Assembly (NCBI GenBank): GCA_020186115.1 | Contig: WSYJ01000184.1 | Span: 186,001 to 250,000 of the forward strand | Reading direction: 5' to 3' | DNA: 64,000 nt | Source: Histomonas meleagridis | Taxonomy: Eukaryota > Parabasalia > Tritrichomonadida > Dientamoebidae | Shown here: positions 9,758 to 20,107 of the stretch, piece by piece | Numbering within the stretch: position 1 is the stretch's first letter | Layout: each line of letters starts with the position of its first letter | Translations under genes and position numbers: made by a program | Notes under the pieces: generated by a model | Told to the model about the DNA's origin: nothing | Seen by the model: the letters and a program-made list of their open reading frames with translations, nothing else | Databases searched by the model: none

Positions 9758-9911
9758 TTAAATGACTCTCTAACTAAGTAAATCTCACAAAATTCTTGTT
9801 TAAAATATAATAAGTAAAGAAAACATAATTTTCTTCCAATAACTTTGTAAGTAAAATGTAATAAAGTATATATTAAAATTATTTTTTATTGTTTCCTTTA
9901 TTTGTTTAACA

Positions 9912-11399
9912 TTATAAATCTAATTCCTGCATATTTTCTTGTTCAATTTCTGGATGAAAATCCTGTTCATCTGTTACCCCATCATCGAGTTTTTTCATAA
10001 TTTCGCATGTTATTCCAAGTGCTTTCTTAGCCTTCTTATATTGTTTTTTTGCACTTTCATCGTTTTCCAACTCAGAGCATTTACTGTCGAGATCTTCAGC
10101 TAAGTCAGTGAATTCTTGGAATAGCAAAGGATCCGATATCTGATCATATAATTCTTCCATTTTAAAGTTTTCCAAGTCAGCCAAGAAATCGAAAATATTC
10201 TTTATGACTGTATAAACAGTATCCACATCGAGAGTACAAAGTGAATATATCAATCTTTCTATAACGTTATATCTATATAAAAACTCAAAAATATTTTGAT
10301 CAAAATAAGCGTAGTCCAACAAAGCAGAAAGGAAAACTAATGCATGACATTTAGTTGTGAACTTACCTTCTTCTGAATAGAACAAAGCTTTTTCTGCAAT
10401 TCCAAGTGAGAACAATTTTATTGCATCTTCTTTTGATTTAAATGCAATGTTATAAACAAATGGCCAAAGATAAGAGAAAATTCCTTCGTTCTCTTGTTCA
10501 AAAAGAGATAAAAGGAATGTTACAAATTCTTTATTTCCAAGGAAATCAGTTATATGAACATTATTTAATGATGAAAGCGTTTTTAGTAAATCTAAAAAAC
10601 ATCCAATATAAGGAAGATTATTTTTAACAAGAAATTCAAATATCAAATAAAAATCTTTTTGGACAAATTGAGAAGCAACATTATTTGGGTTGACGCTATC
10701 GCATAGTGTGGTAATGCTGATGAAAAAATTCACTGCTTGCTCATAAAAGAGTGGATGAAGAAATTGTAATGTTCCCTCAACTTTAAGGAATAACTTATAG
10801 AGATATGTATCGGTTTCGTTAAATAATGTCGTTTGCTTGTAACGTCTGGCAATGGCGGAAAGTAAACGAATATGTAAATCTACTTGATGTGGTTCATTCG
10901 GATTAAAAGGTTTGTCTAAAAGAAGTTGTAAAATACCCTTAGACCCAGCGATACACATTGCTTGATTAGAAAATGTGAGATATCCAACAAGTAGCACAAC
11001 TATTTTGTCATCATCAAAAGGTTGATGAATTAACGATATAATATAATCATAATTAATGTTATTACTAATAAGCATTTCATTCCCAGGGGAACCCCAACAA
11101 AGAATCAAAGCTATCTTGATTGCTGTTATTACAAGAAAGATATTAAATTGATTTTCAACATTCAAAATAACAGGCGCTATGTTTCGGATTATTAAATTAT
11201 CAGTCATGTGATCATATAAACCAATATTTCCATAGAAAAATGGAAGAGCTTGCCCAAAATTTTGTATATCATTGTTTAATATTATGGCCTTAGATTGCTC
11301 AAAATTCATTGAAACCATTTCTATTTCTTCATTAATAGAATCTAATAAATTGATTTCTGTATACCTTTTGATTGTGCTGACTTTGGGAATTTTCCTCAT
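9912..11399 (-). CDS. Armadillo-like helical repeat protein
   Basis: A 495-residue protein of stacked amphipathic helices, with ATG at 11399. Helix pairs rich in Leu/Ile/Phe recur about every 40 residues (for example VALLF-like hydrophobic faces, FLSALLDYAYFDQNIFEFLY). The first 45 residues are polar (NEEIEMVSMNFEQSKAIILN) and the last 60 are acidic and charged (SKCSELENDESAKKQYKKAK). This matches the large family of ARM-fold proteins in trichomonad genomes, of which the gene at 52969 (494 residues) is another member. Such proteins are scaffolds; partner and location are not predictable. The fold call is from helix pattern only. Confidence 0.6.
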   Translation of the reverse strand: MRKIPKVSTIKRYTEINLLDSINEEIEMVSMNFEQSKAIILNNDIQNFGQALPFFYGNIGLYDHMTDNLIIRNIAPVILNVENQFNIFLVITAIKIALILCWGSPGNEMLISNNINYDYIISLIHQPFDDDKIVVLLVGYLTFSNQAMCIAGSKGILQLLLDKPFNPNEPHQVDLHIRLLSAIARRYKQTTLFNETDTYLYKLFLKVEGTLQFLHPLFYEQAVNFFISITTLCDSVNPNNVASQFVQKDFYLIFEFLVKNNLPYIGCFLDLLKTLSSLNNVHITDFLGNKEFVTFLLSLFEQENEGIFSYLWPFVYNIAFKSKEDAIKLFSLGIAEKALFYSEEGKFTTKCHALVFLSALLDYAYFDQNIFEFLYRYNVIERLIYSLCTLDVDTVYTVIKNIFDFLADLENFKMEELYDQISDPLLFQEFTDLAEDLDSKCSELENDESAKKQYKKAKKALGITCEIMKKLDDGVTDEQDFHPEIEQENMQELDL

Positions 11400-11713
11400 T
11401 TGAATGTACGTTTAAAAAAAATCAAAATGAAAACTCTGATTAAGAATGTAATTCATAAATCACCTTTAAGATGTTGCTATCACTATCACATATTGAGATA
11501 GTTGCAAGGTTTTAAATATGTTTCTTAATCAGTATTAATCAATGTTCTAACAATTTTAAATTTATGACATGTTTAAATTTAAATACGTCACAAACTTAAA
11601 CACAAAACGTTTCTTAATCATAGTTATATTTTAATTAAGATTAACTAATACAAAGACAAAAAAAACTTGAAACTAATTTCTAATTCAAATTAGGTAGGCC
11701 GTTTACAATAAAA

Positions 11714-14692
11714 ATGGAAAAAGAAGAAATCCAGGAAATATCAGAAGATTCTCTTTCTGAAAATCTTACAGAAAGGTGTAAAAATCTGGAGTATGAAAAT
11801 GATGTCTTGAAATCACAATTAGATGATGCGCTTAAAGTAACTAATAATATTGAAAAACTTCACCAACAAATATTAAATCTTTCTAAAGAGTGTGGAAACT
11901 TGAAGTCACAAAACAACGATCTTTCTAATCGTTTAGAACGTTCTTTAAAATTAAATAATGAATTATCCGAAAAAATCAATAAAGAAAAAGAAAGTCAAAC
12001 ACAACAGCATGAAAAATCCAAAATGAAAATGAATGCCAAAATCAATGAATTACAGAATCTTCATCAAGTACAAATTGATAAACTTTTATCAAAAATCGAA
12101 GAATTGCAAAAAGAAAGCCAACAAATGGAAATTGATCGAAAGCTTATTAATTCTAAGCTCGACAAATTATTTGATTTAGCTCAAAGATATTTTGATAAGC
12201 CGATTAACTCATTTGATGATCTTATGAAATCTTTTGACAAACCCAACAAAAATAAAGAACAACCTAAAATTGAAGAAGACAAAAATAATAACGAATTAAT
12301 TGATTTAAGACAAAAAGCTATAGCTTTCAAACGACTTAAAAAGAAATTCAAACTTTTATGCATCAAGAATTCACAACTATTTGATGAAGTACAAAATTTA
12401 AAGCAAAAGAACTCTGAAATTTTATCATTACAACAAAAATCTGAAGAAGATAAAAACGAAATACTTAGTGATTCAGAAACTAAACACAAAGAAAATGTTC
12501 GAATTATTTCCTCTTTAAAAGAAAAGAATCAAAAACTTAAAGACCAACTATCTGAATCTACATCTTCTTTAAAGTTGCTACAAGAAAAAAATCGAGAACT
12601 TGAACAATCTATCCAACAATTAAAATCAGATCAAACTCTTCCTTCAAAGGAAACAAACACCACAAAAGAAACAACAAACGATACATATCAAAAATCACTT
12701 CACCGCAAACTTTTTCAGAGAATAACCGAACTTTCCCAACAAAACAATGATTTACAAAAAAAGTTGTCCATTCTGAATGAAAAACTTCAATCTTTCGAAG
12801 TTTTAAATCATAAACTTGAAATTGATAATAATAAATATGAAAATGAACTTTCATCACTTAAAGTAATATATAATGAAACAGAAGCACAAGTTGAAAGTCT
12901 TCGAAATATGTTAAAATTACAAGAAAAAAATGACGACAAGAAAGAAACAGATGAGTTAAAAGAAGTTATTAATAATCTTCGGCAAAAGATAAAATTAATG
13001 AATGATGATAAACATATCATTAATTCTCTTCAGCAAAAAGAAAAGCAACAAAACGAATTCATCGAAAAACAAAACAAACAAATTATATCACAAAAAGAAG
13101 AAATTGAGAAACTTAAAGAAGAAATTCAAAGTATTGAAATAGAACTTGATTTAACGAAACAAATGATGGAAAAAGCTCAAAATGAAAACAAAAATAAATT
13201 TAATGAGATTCCATTAGATGCATTTTCTCTACCAAATTCTGATCTAAAACTTAAAAATGTTTTGGAAGGCATCGCAAAAAATAAATCACTTCAAATGTTT
13301 TCAAAGATTCAAACATGTCTTAAAGCAGTACAAAATTATTATGAAAAAGAAATATCGAAACGAAACAAAAGTTTTGATGATATAAATGAAAGGAATAAAA
13401 CATTACAAAATAAATTTAATGAATTTTTGATTAATATAACAATTATTCTTTTTGATCGTGCAATTACTTTAAATGAATTTATTAATGACTCAAAAGAAGA
13501 AGAAATTATTAATTATATACAAAAAATACGACAAGAAAACGATCAACTTAAATATTCAAATGGAAAACAATTAGAAGTAATTGAACATTTAAAGAAATTA
13601 TTTAATATACCTCAAAAAGAAAATAACTTTTCAGATGATATTAAATCATTATTTGATGAACAAAAGAAAAAAATTATTTTCCTTAAAAACAAAATTAAAG
13701 AATTACGAAATAAAATTAATAAAATTCAAATTAGTCAAAAAGAAAAATTTGAAGAAAGTAATCAAGAAAATGATAAAGTTATATTAAATCTTAAAAACGA
13801 AAATAATTCATTAAATAAAAAAATCGAAAAACTATTAAAAGAACTTCAAAAGCAACAAGAAGAAACGCAAAAAATTTCACAGAAATTAAAAACAGAAAAA
13901 GAAAATGCAAATAATGAAACACAAAAATTCGAAAATGATTTAGCAACATTAACACGTGATACCAAAAATTATGAAAAAACATTACAACAAGAAAAAGAGA
14001 GATATAAAGAATTACAAAATAAATGTAATAAATATGAAAAAGAAATTTCTCAACTTTCGAATTATATTCATACATTAACAACATCTAAAGAAAAAATAGA
14101 TAATGAATATAATGAATTACTTAAACAAAATCAAGAAGAAAAGAAAAGAGCGGAAGAAAACTTGAGGAATAAAACAGAAAACTTAACAAATAATTATGAA
14201 AATGTAATTTCTAACTTAAAAGAACAATGTGAAAAGTCACGAAAATTACAAGAAAAATTACAAAGTGAATTAATGAGCACAAAAACTTCTTCGAAAGAAA
14301 CAATATATAAATTAAGAAAAGAAAAAAATAAATTGGAAAATGAATTAAAAAACGAAAAAGAAAACATCGAAAGAAAAACAAAATTAATGGAAACATCGTT
14401 TCATATACAGAAAGTTACAACAGAAAGTAAATGTAATGAAAAAATTAGAGAATATGAAATGAAATTAACAGAACAGAAAAAGAAAATTTATACATTCATA
14501 ATTAATACTTTTAGTGATTTGTTTGACCCAAATCAACAAATAGATGATAAAACATTTAAAGAAATTGTAAATGCGGTAAAAGAACAAATGAATAAATATG
14601 AAAAAGCTGATAAAGCAATAAGAGAAATGATAGGAGTACCTTATAACCAAACAACTGAAGACGCCGTAGCAAGAATGGTACTAAATTTATAG
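11714..14692 (+). CDS. Long coiled-coil protein
   Basis: A 992-residue protein, almost entirely predicted coiled coil: Lys/Glu/Gln/Asn-rich heptads with Leu/Ile at a and d positions run from about residue 15 to 930, broken near 150-210 (Pro-containing DKPINSFDDLMKSFDKPNKN) and near 500-560 (a less charged region, LDAFSLPNSDLKLKN). The C-terminal 60 residues (FSDLFDPNQQIDDKTFKEIV, then a helix ending ARMVLNL) look globular and resemble the ends of trichomonad cytoskeletal coiled-coil proteins. It is likely structural (cytoskeleton, Golgi or centrosomal), but nothing assigns a site. ATG at 11714 follows TTTACAATAAAA. A CCGTTT box lies 15 bases upstream. Confidence 0.8.
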   Translation: MEKEEIQEISEDSLSENLTERCKNLEYENDVLKSQLDDALKVTNNIEKLHQQILNLSKECGNLKSQNNDLSNRLERSLKLNNELSEKINKEKESQTQQHEKSKMKMNAKINELQNLHQVQIDKLLSKIEELQKESQQMEIDRKLINSKLDKLFDLAQRYFDKPINSFDDLMKSFDKPNKNKEQPKIEEDKNNNELIDLRQKAIAFKRLKKKFKLLCIKNSQLFDEVQNLKQKNSEILSLQQKSEEDKNEILSDSETKHKENVRIISSLKEKNQKLKDQLSESTSSLKLLQEKNRELEQSIQQLKSDQTLPSKETNTTKETTNDTYQKSLHRKLFQRITELSQQNNDLQKKLSILNEKLQSFEVLNHKLEIDNNKYENELSSLKVIYNETEAQVESLRNMLKLQEKNDDKKETDELKEVINNLRQKIKLMNDDKHIINSLQQKEKQQNEFIEKQNKQIISQKEEIEKLKEEIQSIEIELDLTKQMMEKAQNENKNKFNEIPLDAFSLPNSDLKLKNVLEGIAKNKSLQMFSKIQTCLKAVQNYYEKEISKRNKSFDDINERNKTLQNKFNEFLINITIILFDRAITLNEFINDSKEEEIINYIQKIRQENDQLKYSNGKQLEVIEHLKKLFNIPQKENNFSDDIKSLFDEQKKKIIFLKNKIKELRNKINKIQISQKEKFEESNQENDKVILNLKNENNSLNKKIEKLLKELQKQQEETQKISQKLKTEKENANNETQKFENDLATLTRDTKNYEKTLQQEKERYKELQNKCNKYEKEISQLSNYIHTLTTSKEKIDNEYNELLKQNQEEKKRAEENLRNKTENLTNNYENVISNLKEQCEKSRKLQEKLQSELMSTKTSSKETIYKLRKEKNKLENELKNEKENIERKTKLMETSFHIQKVTTESKCNEKIREYEMKLTEQKKKIYTFIINTFSDLFDPNQQIDDKTFKEIVNAVKEQMNKYEKADKAIREMIGVPYNQTTEDAVARMVLNL

Positions 14693-14837
14693 ATTATATA
14701 ATAAAATATCTGTAAAATCTTTTATTGAATAATTTCAAAAAATTTTTGTAAAATTATAATATTTTTAGGATTTGCCTGTAAAAGAGAGTTAAGCTTTTTG
14801 AGGATGATGACTTTAGGATACACATTTCTATTTTGAA

Positions 14838-15452
14838 ATGATCTTCATCTTATTATGTACATCTTCTTTATTTAAAGAAATAGAAAACACGATAAAAGAA
14901 GAAACACCAGAGATAGTGAAGGTGTTTTGGGAATTGTCAAATTTAACATTAGCTCGTGAAAAATTAAATGAATTAATAAATCAATCAAGTTCAAAGACTT
15001 TAAAAACAAGAGAAGAAAGCATTATACCATTATCTCTTGTTGGTATTAATTCATCAAGGACGAAACAATATTCTAATTTTCTAATGCCATTTCAAATATT
15101 TAGAAAAAAAGAAAAACTTCCATCAAATATTGCTCCATCTTTTATAGCCAAGCAGGGCTCACCAGTTTTCAAATTTAGATCCATTACTTTATGCTTAGCC
15201 CGACATATAATTTTTTCTCCAATTTCTGTTCATGTATCATCAACAATTCGCCAATTTAGGATTTCCTTTTACTTAGGAAATGAGTTGGCTTTCACGACGC
15301 ATACTTATGATCTTCCAAAAGAATATTCAGAACCAATTGCATTTGATTTTGAAACAGACATTCTCTTCAATTCTATGCATCTTGATGTAGTGCAGAACTG
15401 GGGAGATAATAAAAAGACATACATGAATCATTTTCAGTTATACGGACCTTAA
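14838..15452 (+). CDS. Small SUN-domain protein
   Basis: 204 residues. The second half has the features of a SUN domain: a beta-rich run starting SITLCLARHIIFSPISVHV (compare the family's VxLxRPIxPxxVxIxH), a middle strand FRISFYLG, HTYDLP, and the hallmark ending QNWGDNKKTYMNHFQLYGP, which matches the family's NWGNpxYTCLYRFRVhG. SUN proteins sit in the inner nuclear membrane or ER and bind KASH peptides or help membrane-protein folding. Here there is only a short hydrophobic start (MIFILLCTSSLF), which could be a signal peptide, then a 60-residue helix, so the protein is much shorter than most SUN proteins. It lies 145 bases downstream of the coiled-coil gene on the same strand. Confidence 0.62.
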   Translation: MIFILLCTSSLFKEIENTIKEETPEIVKVFWELSNLTLAREKLNELINQSSSKTLKTREESIIPLSLVGINSSRTKQYSNFLMPFQIFRKKEKLPSNIAPSFIAKQGSPVFKFRSITLCLARHIIFSPISVHVSSTIRQFRISFYLGNELAFTTHTYDLPKEYSEPIAFDFETDILFNSMHLDVVQNWGDNKKTYMNHFQLYGP

Positions 15453-16050
15453 TCATGATTACATTCTCTTTAGCACAACCAAAAGTATTTTGACTACTCC
15501 CACATTCTGTCGACAGAATTCAGATGCTTTCATAAGTGTTGTAATAAATAATAGATTTGATGTGAATCATATGATAATTATTAATGAGTTTTTTGTGTGT
15601 ACATATTTCTTCTTCTTTTTTTATTAACTTTAAATAATTGATTAAACGTTTCACGAAAAAAAATGCTTAATAACCCAAGTTACTTAATGAAAAATCATTT
15701 TTTTTTTCAATAAGAAGATCTTCTTGCAAAAAGTGATTCAAAGTTTTGCAAACGAAAGAAAATTTTCTTTTTACCCGGTTATAAAAACTTTCTTTATTCA
15801 TTGATGTTCCATAGTGGGACACCTTATATATTGTTTAAATGAAAAAAATTGGTGTACCAAGGGTTTTTACTGGGACTATATAAGAAGCAATAGAAAAATC
15901 GCATGTTCTTTGTTTTGCACTTTACTCACTTCATTATATATAAAACAATATTATGTAATTTTAGCATGAATACACAACCCTAAATGATATTACTATTGTT
16001 TTGAAGACTGCGAAATCTTCAATTAACTTTATAAATTTTATTATTATTAT
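15453..16050. other. Intergenic, AT-rich
   Basis: About 600 bases downstream of the SUN-domain gene. Only short frames; no recognisable gene, RNA or repeat. Confidence 0.5.
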
Positions 16051-16668
16051 TTAATTTTAGCACGATGATAGCCATGGATCATTAACCTGAACCTATTTTC
16101 AGTTAACATGACGTATAATATGACACCACAACTCCATACATCACTGGTGAACCCATTGTAAGGCTGCCCACTAATACATTCGGGAGATGAATAGCATGGA
16201 GCTCCACATGGTGTCTTAACTAAGTTATTTCTATCGTCAAAATTAGCAAGTTCAAAATCTGTGATTTTAAAATATTTTCTAGTCTGAGGTCACGATGTGT
16301 AATTCTATTGAAATGAATGTATTGGACAGCTTCGAGAATCTGTCTGAAAATTGGTTTTGCTTCACTTTCATCAAGATGGTCTTTATTCATTAAAAATTCG
16401 AACAATATGAAAAAATAAAGTAACAATAATTTTCATCAGAAAGAAAATCAATCATTTCCACAATGCCTGGATGGTGAAGTTGCTGATTGACCTCTTTTTG
16501 TAGTTCGATACGTTTCTCATAGTCTTTTTAATCAATTTTTTTTTTGGCATAATTTTGCAGATATATTTTTGATTACTTTCCTGATGAACACATTCTTTTA
16601 TTATTGAACGTTCATCTTCGCCAATAGTACTTTGTATATGATAATGTCCGACTTTAGTTGGTAAATTT
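16051..16668 (-). pseudogene. Protein kinase pseudogene (CAMK-like)
   Basis: Reading the minus strand from about 16668, the N-lobe start (KVGHYHIQSTIGEDERSIIK), VAIK-like lysine (YICKIMPKKKL), helix C and hinge, HRDLRLENIL catalytic loop, DFE in place of DFG (ITDFELANF), the activation segment (TPCGAPCYSSPECISG) and the helix F region (SDVWSCGVILYVML) all appear in order, but in three frames. There are single-base shifts near 16530, 16400 and 16270, and several residues are missing between the catalytic loop and the DFE. The glycine loop is also altered and homology stops just after helix F. Clearly a dead relative of the trichomonad CAMK/Snf1-like kinases. It abuts the H3 relic head to head. 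Confidence 0.8.
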
Positions 16669-16770
16669 TGCATTTTTAATATACACTGTTTGTGGAAAAG
16701 GCGGAAATTTTTTTTTTCATCAAGGCACACAAAACAAACAGTTCGTAAGTAAACACCTTTTGTTGATTCA

Positions 16771-17058
16771 CAAGGAACAAAGAAACAACATCGTTTCAGA
16801 CCCAACACCTATAGTTGCTCTTCGTGAAATTCGTAAATATCAAAAGAGTACAGATCTTTTAATTCGTAAGCTTCCATTCCAACATCATGTTCACGAAATT
16901 GCATCATGGTTGTGATCTTCATTTCCAATCATCAGCAATTGCAGCTCTTCAATAAGCCTCAGAAGCTTGCCTTGGTCTCTTTGAAGATACAAACCTTTGC
17001 AAGTTGAACACCACTTGTTAATAGTCAACTTGCACAAAGAATTCGTGGCGAAAGTAAT
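16771..17058 (+). pseudogene. Histone H3 pseudogene
   Basis: The block [20 protein letters not shown] is diagnostic of the histone fold of H3, preceded by KQHRFRPNT (usual KKPHRFRPGT) in another frame and followed by shifted pieces FQSSAIAAL, ASEACLGLFEDTNLC and QLAQRIRGES. There are at least two frameshifts and several stops, and the N-terminal tail is lost. It is divergently placed against the kinase pseudogene. Functional H3 genes elsewhere in the genome are presumed. Confidence 0.88.
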
Positions 17059-17104
17059 TTAAATTTTCTTATATATTTTTATTTGTTTCCTTTTACATAT
17101 ATCT

Positions 17105-17126
17105 TTGTCAAGATATATCTTGACAA
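17105..17126. repeat. 22-bp perfect palindrome
   Basis: TTGTCAAGATA followed directly by TATCTTGACAA, about 50 bases beyond the H3 relic. It could form a hairpin in RNA or a cruciform in DNA. It does not resemble the metazoan histone 3' stem-loop. Role unknown. Confidence 0.6.
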
Positions 17127-18249
17127 GAGGGCGTATAATGTAAGTGATGCATTGGATCAATTTGAGATGAAGTTTTTCTTTAAAAAAGTCTTATGACGAA
17201 TGAAGAAAAATTTATTTGAGTCGTATTGCCTGTGTTAAGGATATGTTTTATATATGTTTTCATTAAATATTCATCTTATACATCATGATGTTAATGTTGT
17301 TTAATAATTCTACATAAAGAGATTTTGTTAGAATATTATTGTCATCTTATACTACATATAATAATGAATTTTGGGAATGTTTATGCATAATCATTTTAAT
17401 CAGATATTTAATACATTTAATAAGTTTTTGCATAATAATAATATTTCCAATTCGATTCTTTGCATATTATGAATAAAAAAGAATTGATCTTTCATGAAGA
17501 AAAATATGATTTTTTCCACAAAAAGGTTTGACAATTAAAAATGTTACTATAAATGATTTAAAAAAAACATTATTTACACGTAAAAACAATTTTCATTTTG
17601 TATAAAAATGATGTGTAAACCAAGAAACATTCATTTAAACAATATTATGGTAAAAAATTAATACGAAAACTATTTATTGAATAGTGAATGCATTTAATAT
17701 GGAAAACAATGTAAATTCTTTGATGGAAGTGTTCTATATGGAAAATAATATCAACATTTAATAATATTTTATATTGATTGATGAATCTTCGAGGTAAAGC
17801 GACCAATTACATTCAAAATAAATGGGTGAAAATAAGAATATAATTGATTTACATTAAATCTTTCAATATATATTAATTTATCACCCAGAAAAGTTTTAAG
17901 CCACTGGATTTTCTTTATTATCATATGTATATATATAATGTATTATCGAATATCATCAAATAATTTTAAATTATTTGTTACTCTTGTTAAATATTGAGGC
18001 AAATCAGTTGAAATGATCGCCTTTAAATATATAGGCTTATTTTGGTGCTTATTTCTTCGTAACGCCAAGGAAAATGCATCGAGAAATTTGTGGATTTTGT
18101 TTCTGTTGAAGATTTTAATTCAGGCGGTTATTCTGAATATGCGATTGAATTTTTAAAAATAATTCTAAGAGATCAAAATTACTTGACAGAAAAATTCAAT
18201 AACCTACAGAAAACTTATATATTTTGTTCGGGAATTAGTTTGGTGTACA
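17127..18249. other. Gene-poor AT-rich stretch
   Basis: About 1.1 kb without a supported gene. A 63-codon frame at 18090-18281 begins with TTG and overlaps the next gene's start, and is probably not coding. Confidence 0.45.
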
Positions 18250-18978
18250 ATGGAGCCCGCTCAACCCAAAAATTCAAGTGAAAATGATAGCACATCAGAT
18301 GAAAAAACAATGGCATTAGAACGTACACCAATAACACGTAATTCTCCATCAACAAAAGAATACAATAACGAATGTTCAAAAATTAAAGATATCTTACATA
18401 AGTTCGAAGTATCAAAAGACAAAGTATATGAAATATCAGAATTATGTAATTCATATTTGATTACAAGAAGAGTCTTATACGATTTTATTACTGTTATGAC
18501 TGCTATTAAAGTTGTTGAAAAAATATCAAATGAAAATTTTATTTGGAAAGGAATCAAAGTTTATCCTGTTTTTATAAAAAACATCAAAGATGAAATATCA
18601 ACATTTTCTCATATTGACTTTAAAATGTTTAATTGCAATGATAATGATAAACTTAAAAACGTTACAGTTAAGCTTTTAGAACTGTTTTATTATTTAGGAA
18701 CAGAAGCATTGGATATAAGAAGGGTATCTGTTTTGTTCATTGATGGAACCGTGAAAAGGAAAACAATGTTAAGGAAACTTTACACTATTTCGAACTCATT
18801 GGAAGTGATAGGACTAATAGAAAAAACTTTACAGCCAGCATTAATCAAAATTAATATTTCACCAGTCCCATTAACAGGGTTGGAACTATTGTTAAATCAT
18901 CCAATCCAGATGAGGAATGAAGAAATATTTATCCGTAGGAGAGAAAAATTCAACGAAATCACGGAAATCAAAAATTAA
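18250..18978 (+). CDS. E2F-like protein with two winged-helix domains
   Basis: 242 residues. Residues about 41-101 form a winged helix of the E2F/DP type: helix, YEISELCNSYLITRRVLYDF in place of the family's RRIYDI recognition helix, then VVEKISNENFIWKGI matching the wing ending in W-K-G. Residues about 135-195 repeat the pattern (helix LLELFYYLG, KTMLRKLYTISNSLEVIGLI, EKT). Tandem DNA-binding domains without a dimerisation or transactivation region are characteristic of atypical E2F7/8 proteins. E2F-like factors are known to bind core promoters in Trichomonas. The Ser/Thr-rich N-terminal 38 residues look disordered. Assignment rests on motif pattern only. Confidence 0.58.
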   Translation: MEPAQPKNSSENDSTSDEKTMALERTPITRNSPSTKEYNNECSKIKDILHKFEVSKDKVYEISELCNSYLITRRVLYDFITVMTAIKVVEKISNENFIWKGIKVYPVFIKNIKDEISTFSHIDFKMFNCNDNDKLKNVTVKLLELFYYLGTEALDIRRVSVLFIDGTVKRKTMLRKLYTISNSLEVIGLIEKTLQPALIKINISPVPLTGLELLLNHPIQMRNEEIFIRRREKFNEITEIKN

Positions 18979-19248
18979 TTTGAAAATTAATATTGACCAT
19001 ATCCCACCCATGCAAGTGTAGGAAAGAAATGAATTTGAGAATTTATAAATTAGATCTTATGCGAACATTTTTTTCTTTTGTGGAAATTTTGCGTGAACGG
19101 TTTATTATGTGGCAAAAAATTGAATTATTAGAAAACCATTTAACGTCACCGGTTATATAGTGAAAAAGTTAAATCAATAATTTACACAAATTTCTTAATA
19201 GAGATTTTAATACGCTCAAAATTTTTCAGACATTTTTATTTTTCATTT

Positions 19249-19268
19249 AAAAGCAATCGATTGCTTTT
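19249..19268. repeat. 20-bp palindrome upstream of RPS18
   Basis: AAAAGCAATCGATTGCTTTT is perfectly self-complementary and lies 150 bases before the RPS18 start codon. It is a possible binding site for a dimeric factor; there is no other support. Confidence 0.45.
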
Positions 19269-19417
19269 TGAAAAACAGATTTTGCACGCGAATAAACTAT
19301 TGAATAGCCAATAAACCAGACAAAACTTGTTTTCAGTAGGGTCTATCTGGAGAATTATTTTGTCACGTTTTTTTCTGAATAAATAATTATGGCAACTTGG
19401 TTTCTCCTTTCAATAGA

Positions 19418-19882
19418 ATGCCCCTAGAAGTTACTGACCCTTCAGCATTCCGCGATATGGTTCGTATGCTTTCAACAAACGTAGATGGACGTAAGCCACT
19501 CTACTTAGCACTTACTGCTATCGCTGGTCTCGGACGCAGATTTGCCCATGCTGTTGCTCGTCGTGCTGGTCTTGATCCACTCAAACGTGCTGGTACACTT
19601 ACATCACAAGAAGAAGAACGTATTGTTGCTATTATCCAAAATCCAGTTGAAAATGGAATTCCAGTTTGGATGCTCAACCGTAGAAATGACCGTGCATCCG
19701 GCAAGAACCTTCAATGGGCCTCAACTGACCTTTCATCTAACCACCGTAACGAAATCGAACGTATGAAGAAGATGAGAATGAAGCGTGGTATCCGTCATAG
19801 CCTTGGTCTTAAGGTTCGTGGCCAATGCACAAAGTCAACTGGTCGTCGTGGTGTTGCAGTTGGTGTTGAACGCAAGAAGTAA
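19418..19882 (+). CDS. RPS18: 40S ribosomal protein S18 (uS13)
   Basis: 154 residues from ATG 19418 (the frame also opens upstream only at TTG). Family landmarks in order: TNVDGRKPLYLALTAIAGLG, GRRFAHAVARRAG, LKRAGTLTSQEEERIV, IPVWMLNRRND, ERMKKMRMKRGIRHSLGLKV and RGQCTKSTGRRGVAVGV. uS13 sits in the head of the small subunit near the intersubunit bridge. Length is normal for the family (about 150). The codon choice is visibly more C-rich than in the repeat genes, typical of highly expressed genes. A GAACGGTTTATT box lies about 320 bases upstream. Confidence 0.95.
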   Translation: MPLEVTDPSAFRDMVRMLSTNVDGRKPLYLALTAIAGLGRRFAHAVARRAGLDPLKRAGTLTSQEEERIVAIIQNPVENGIPVWMLNRRNDRASGKNLQWASTDLSSNHRNEIERMKKMRMKRGIRHSLGLKVRGQCTKSTGRRGVAVGVERKK

Positions 19883-20107
19883 ATTTTTCAAAGTATTTCA
19901 TTTTTAATCTAAGATGTTTCAATTTGGGTATCATTAATGATAGATCGATCTATTTTTCTTTTAAATTATAATTACCATAAATTGGTGATCGTGTAAAAAA
20001 TTCTTTAAAACATAAATATAAAAAGAGACATTCTTCATTGAAGAGAAGATCGGCTATTAGAAAAAAGAATAAGTTAAAAAACTCTAAAATTATATTTTTA
20101 TAACCAA

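Noticed and set aside
11714-14692. Several minus-strand frames of 60-100 codons inside the coiled-coil gene
   Set aside because: Leu/Phe/Ser-rich antisense readings of Lys/Glu-rich codons with no domain features.
19389-19420. 17-base GT...AG segment (19399-19415 region) just before the RPS18 ATG
   Set aside because: It starts GTTTCT and ends AATAG and has the suggestive length, but splicing it out of the upstream ATG reading gives an immediate TGA. Probably coincidence; the ATG at 19418 gives a normal protein.
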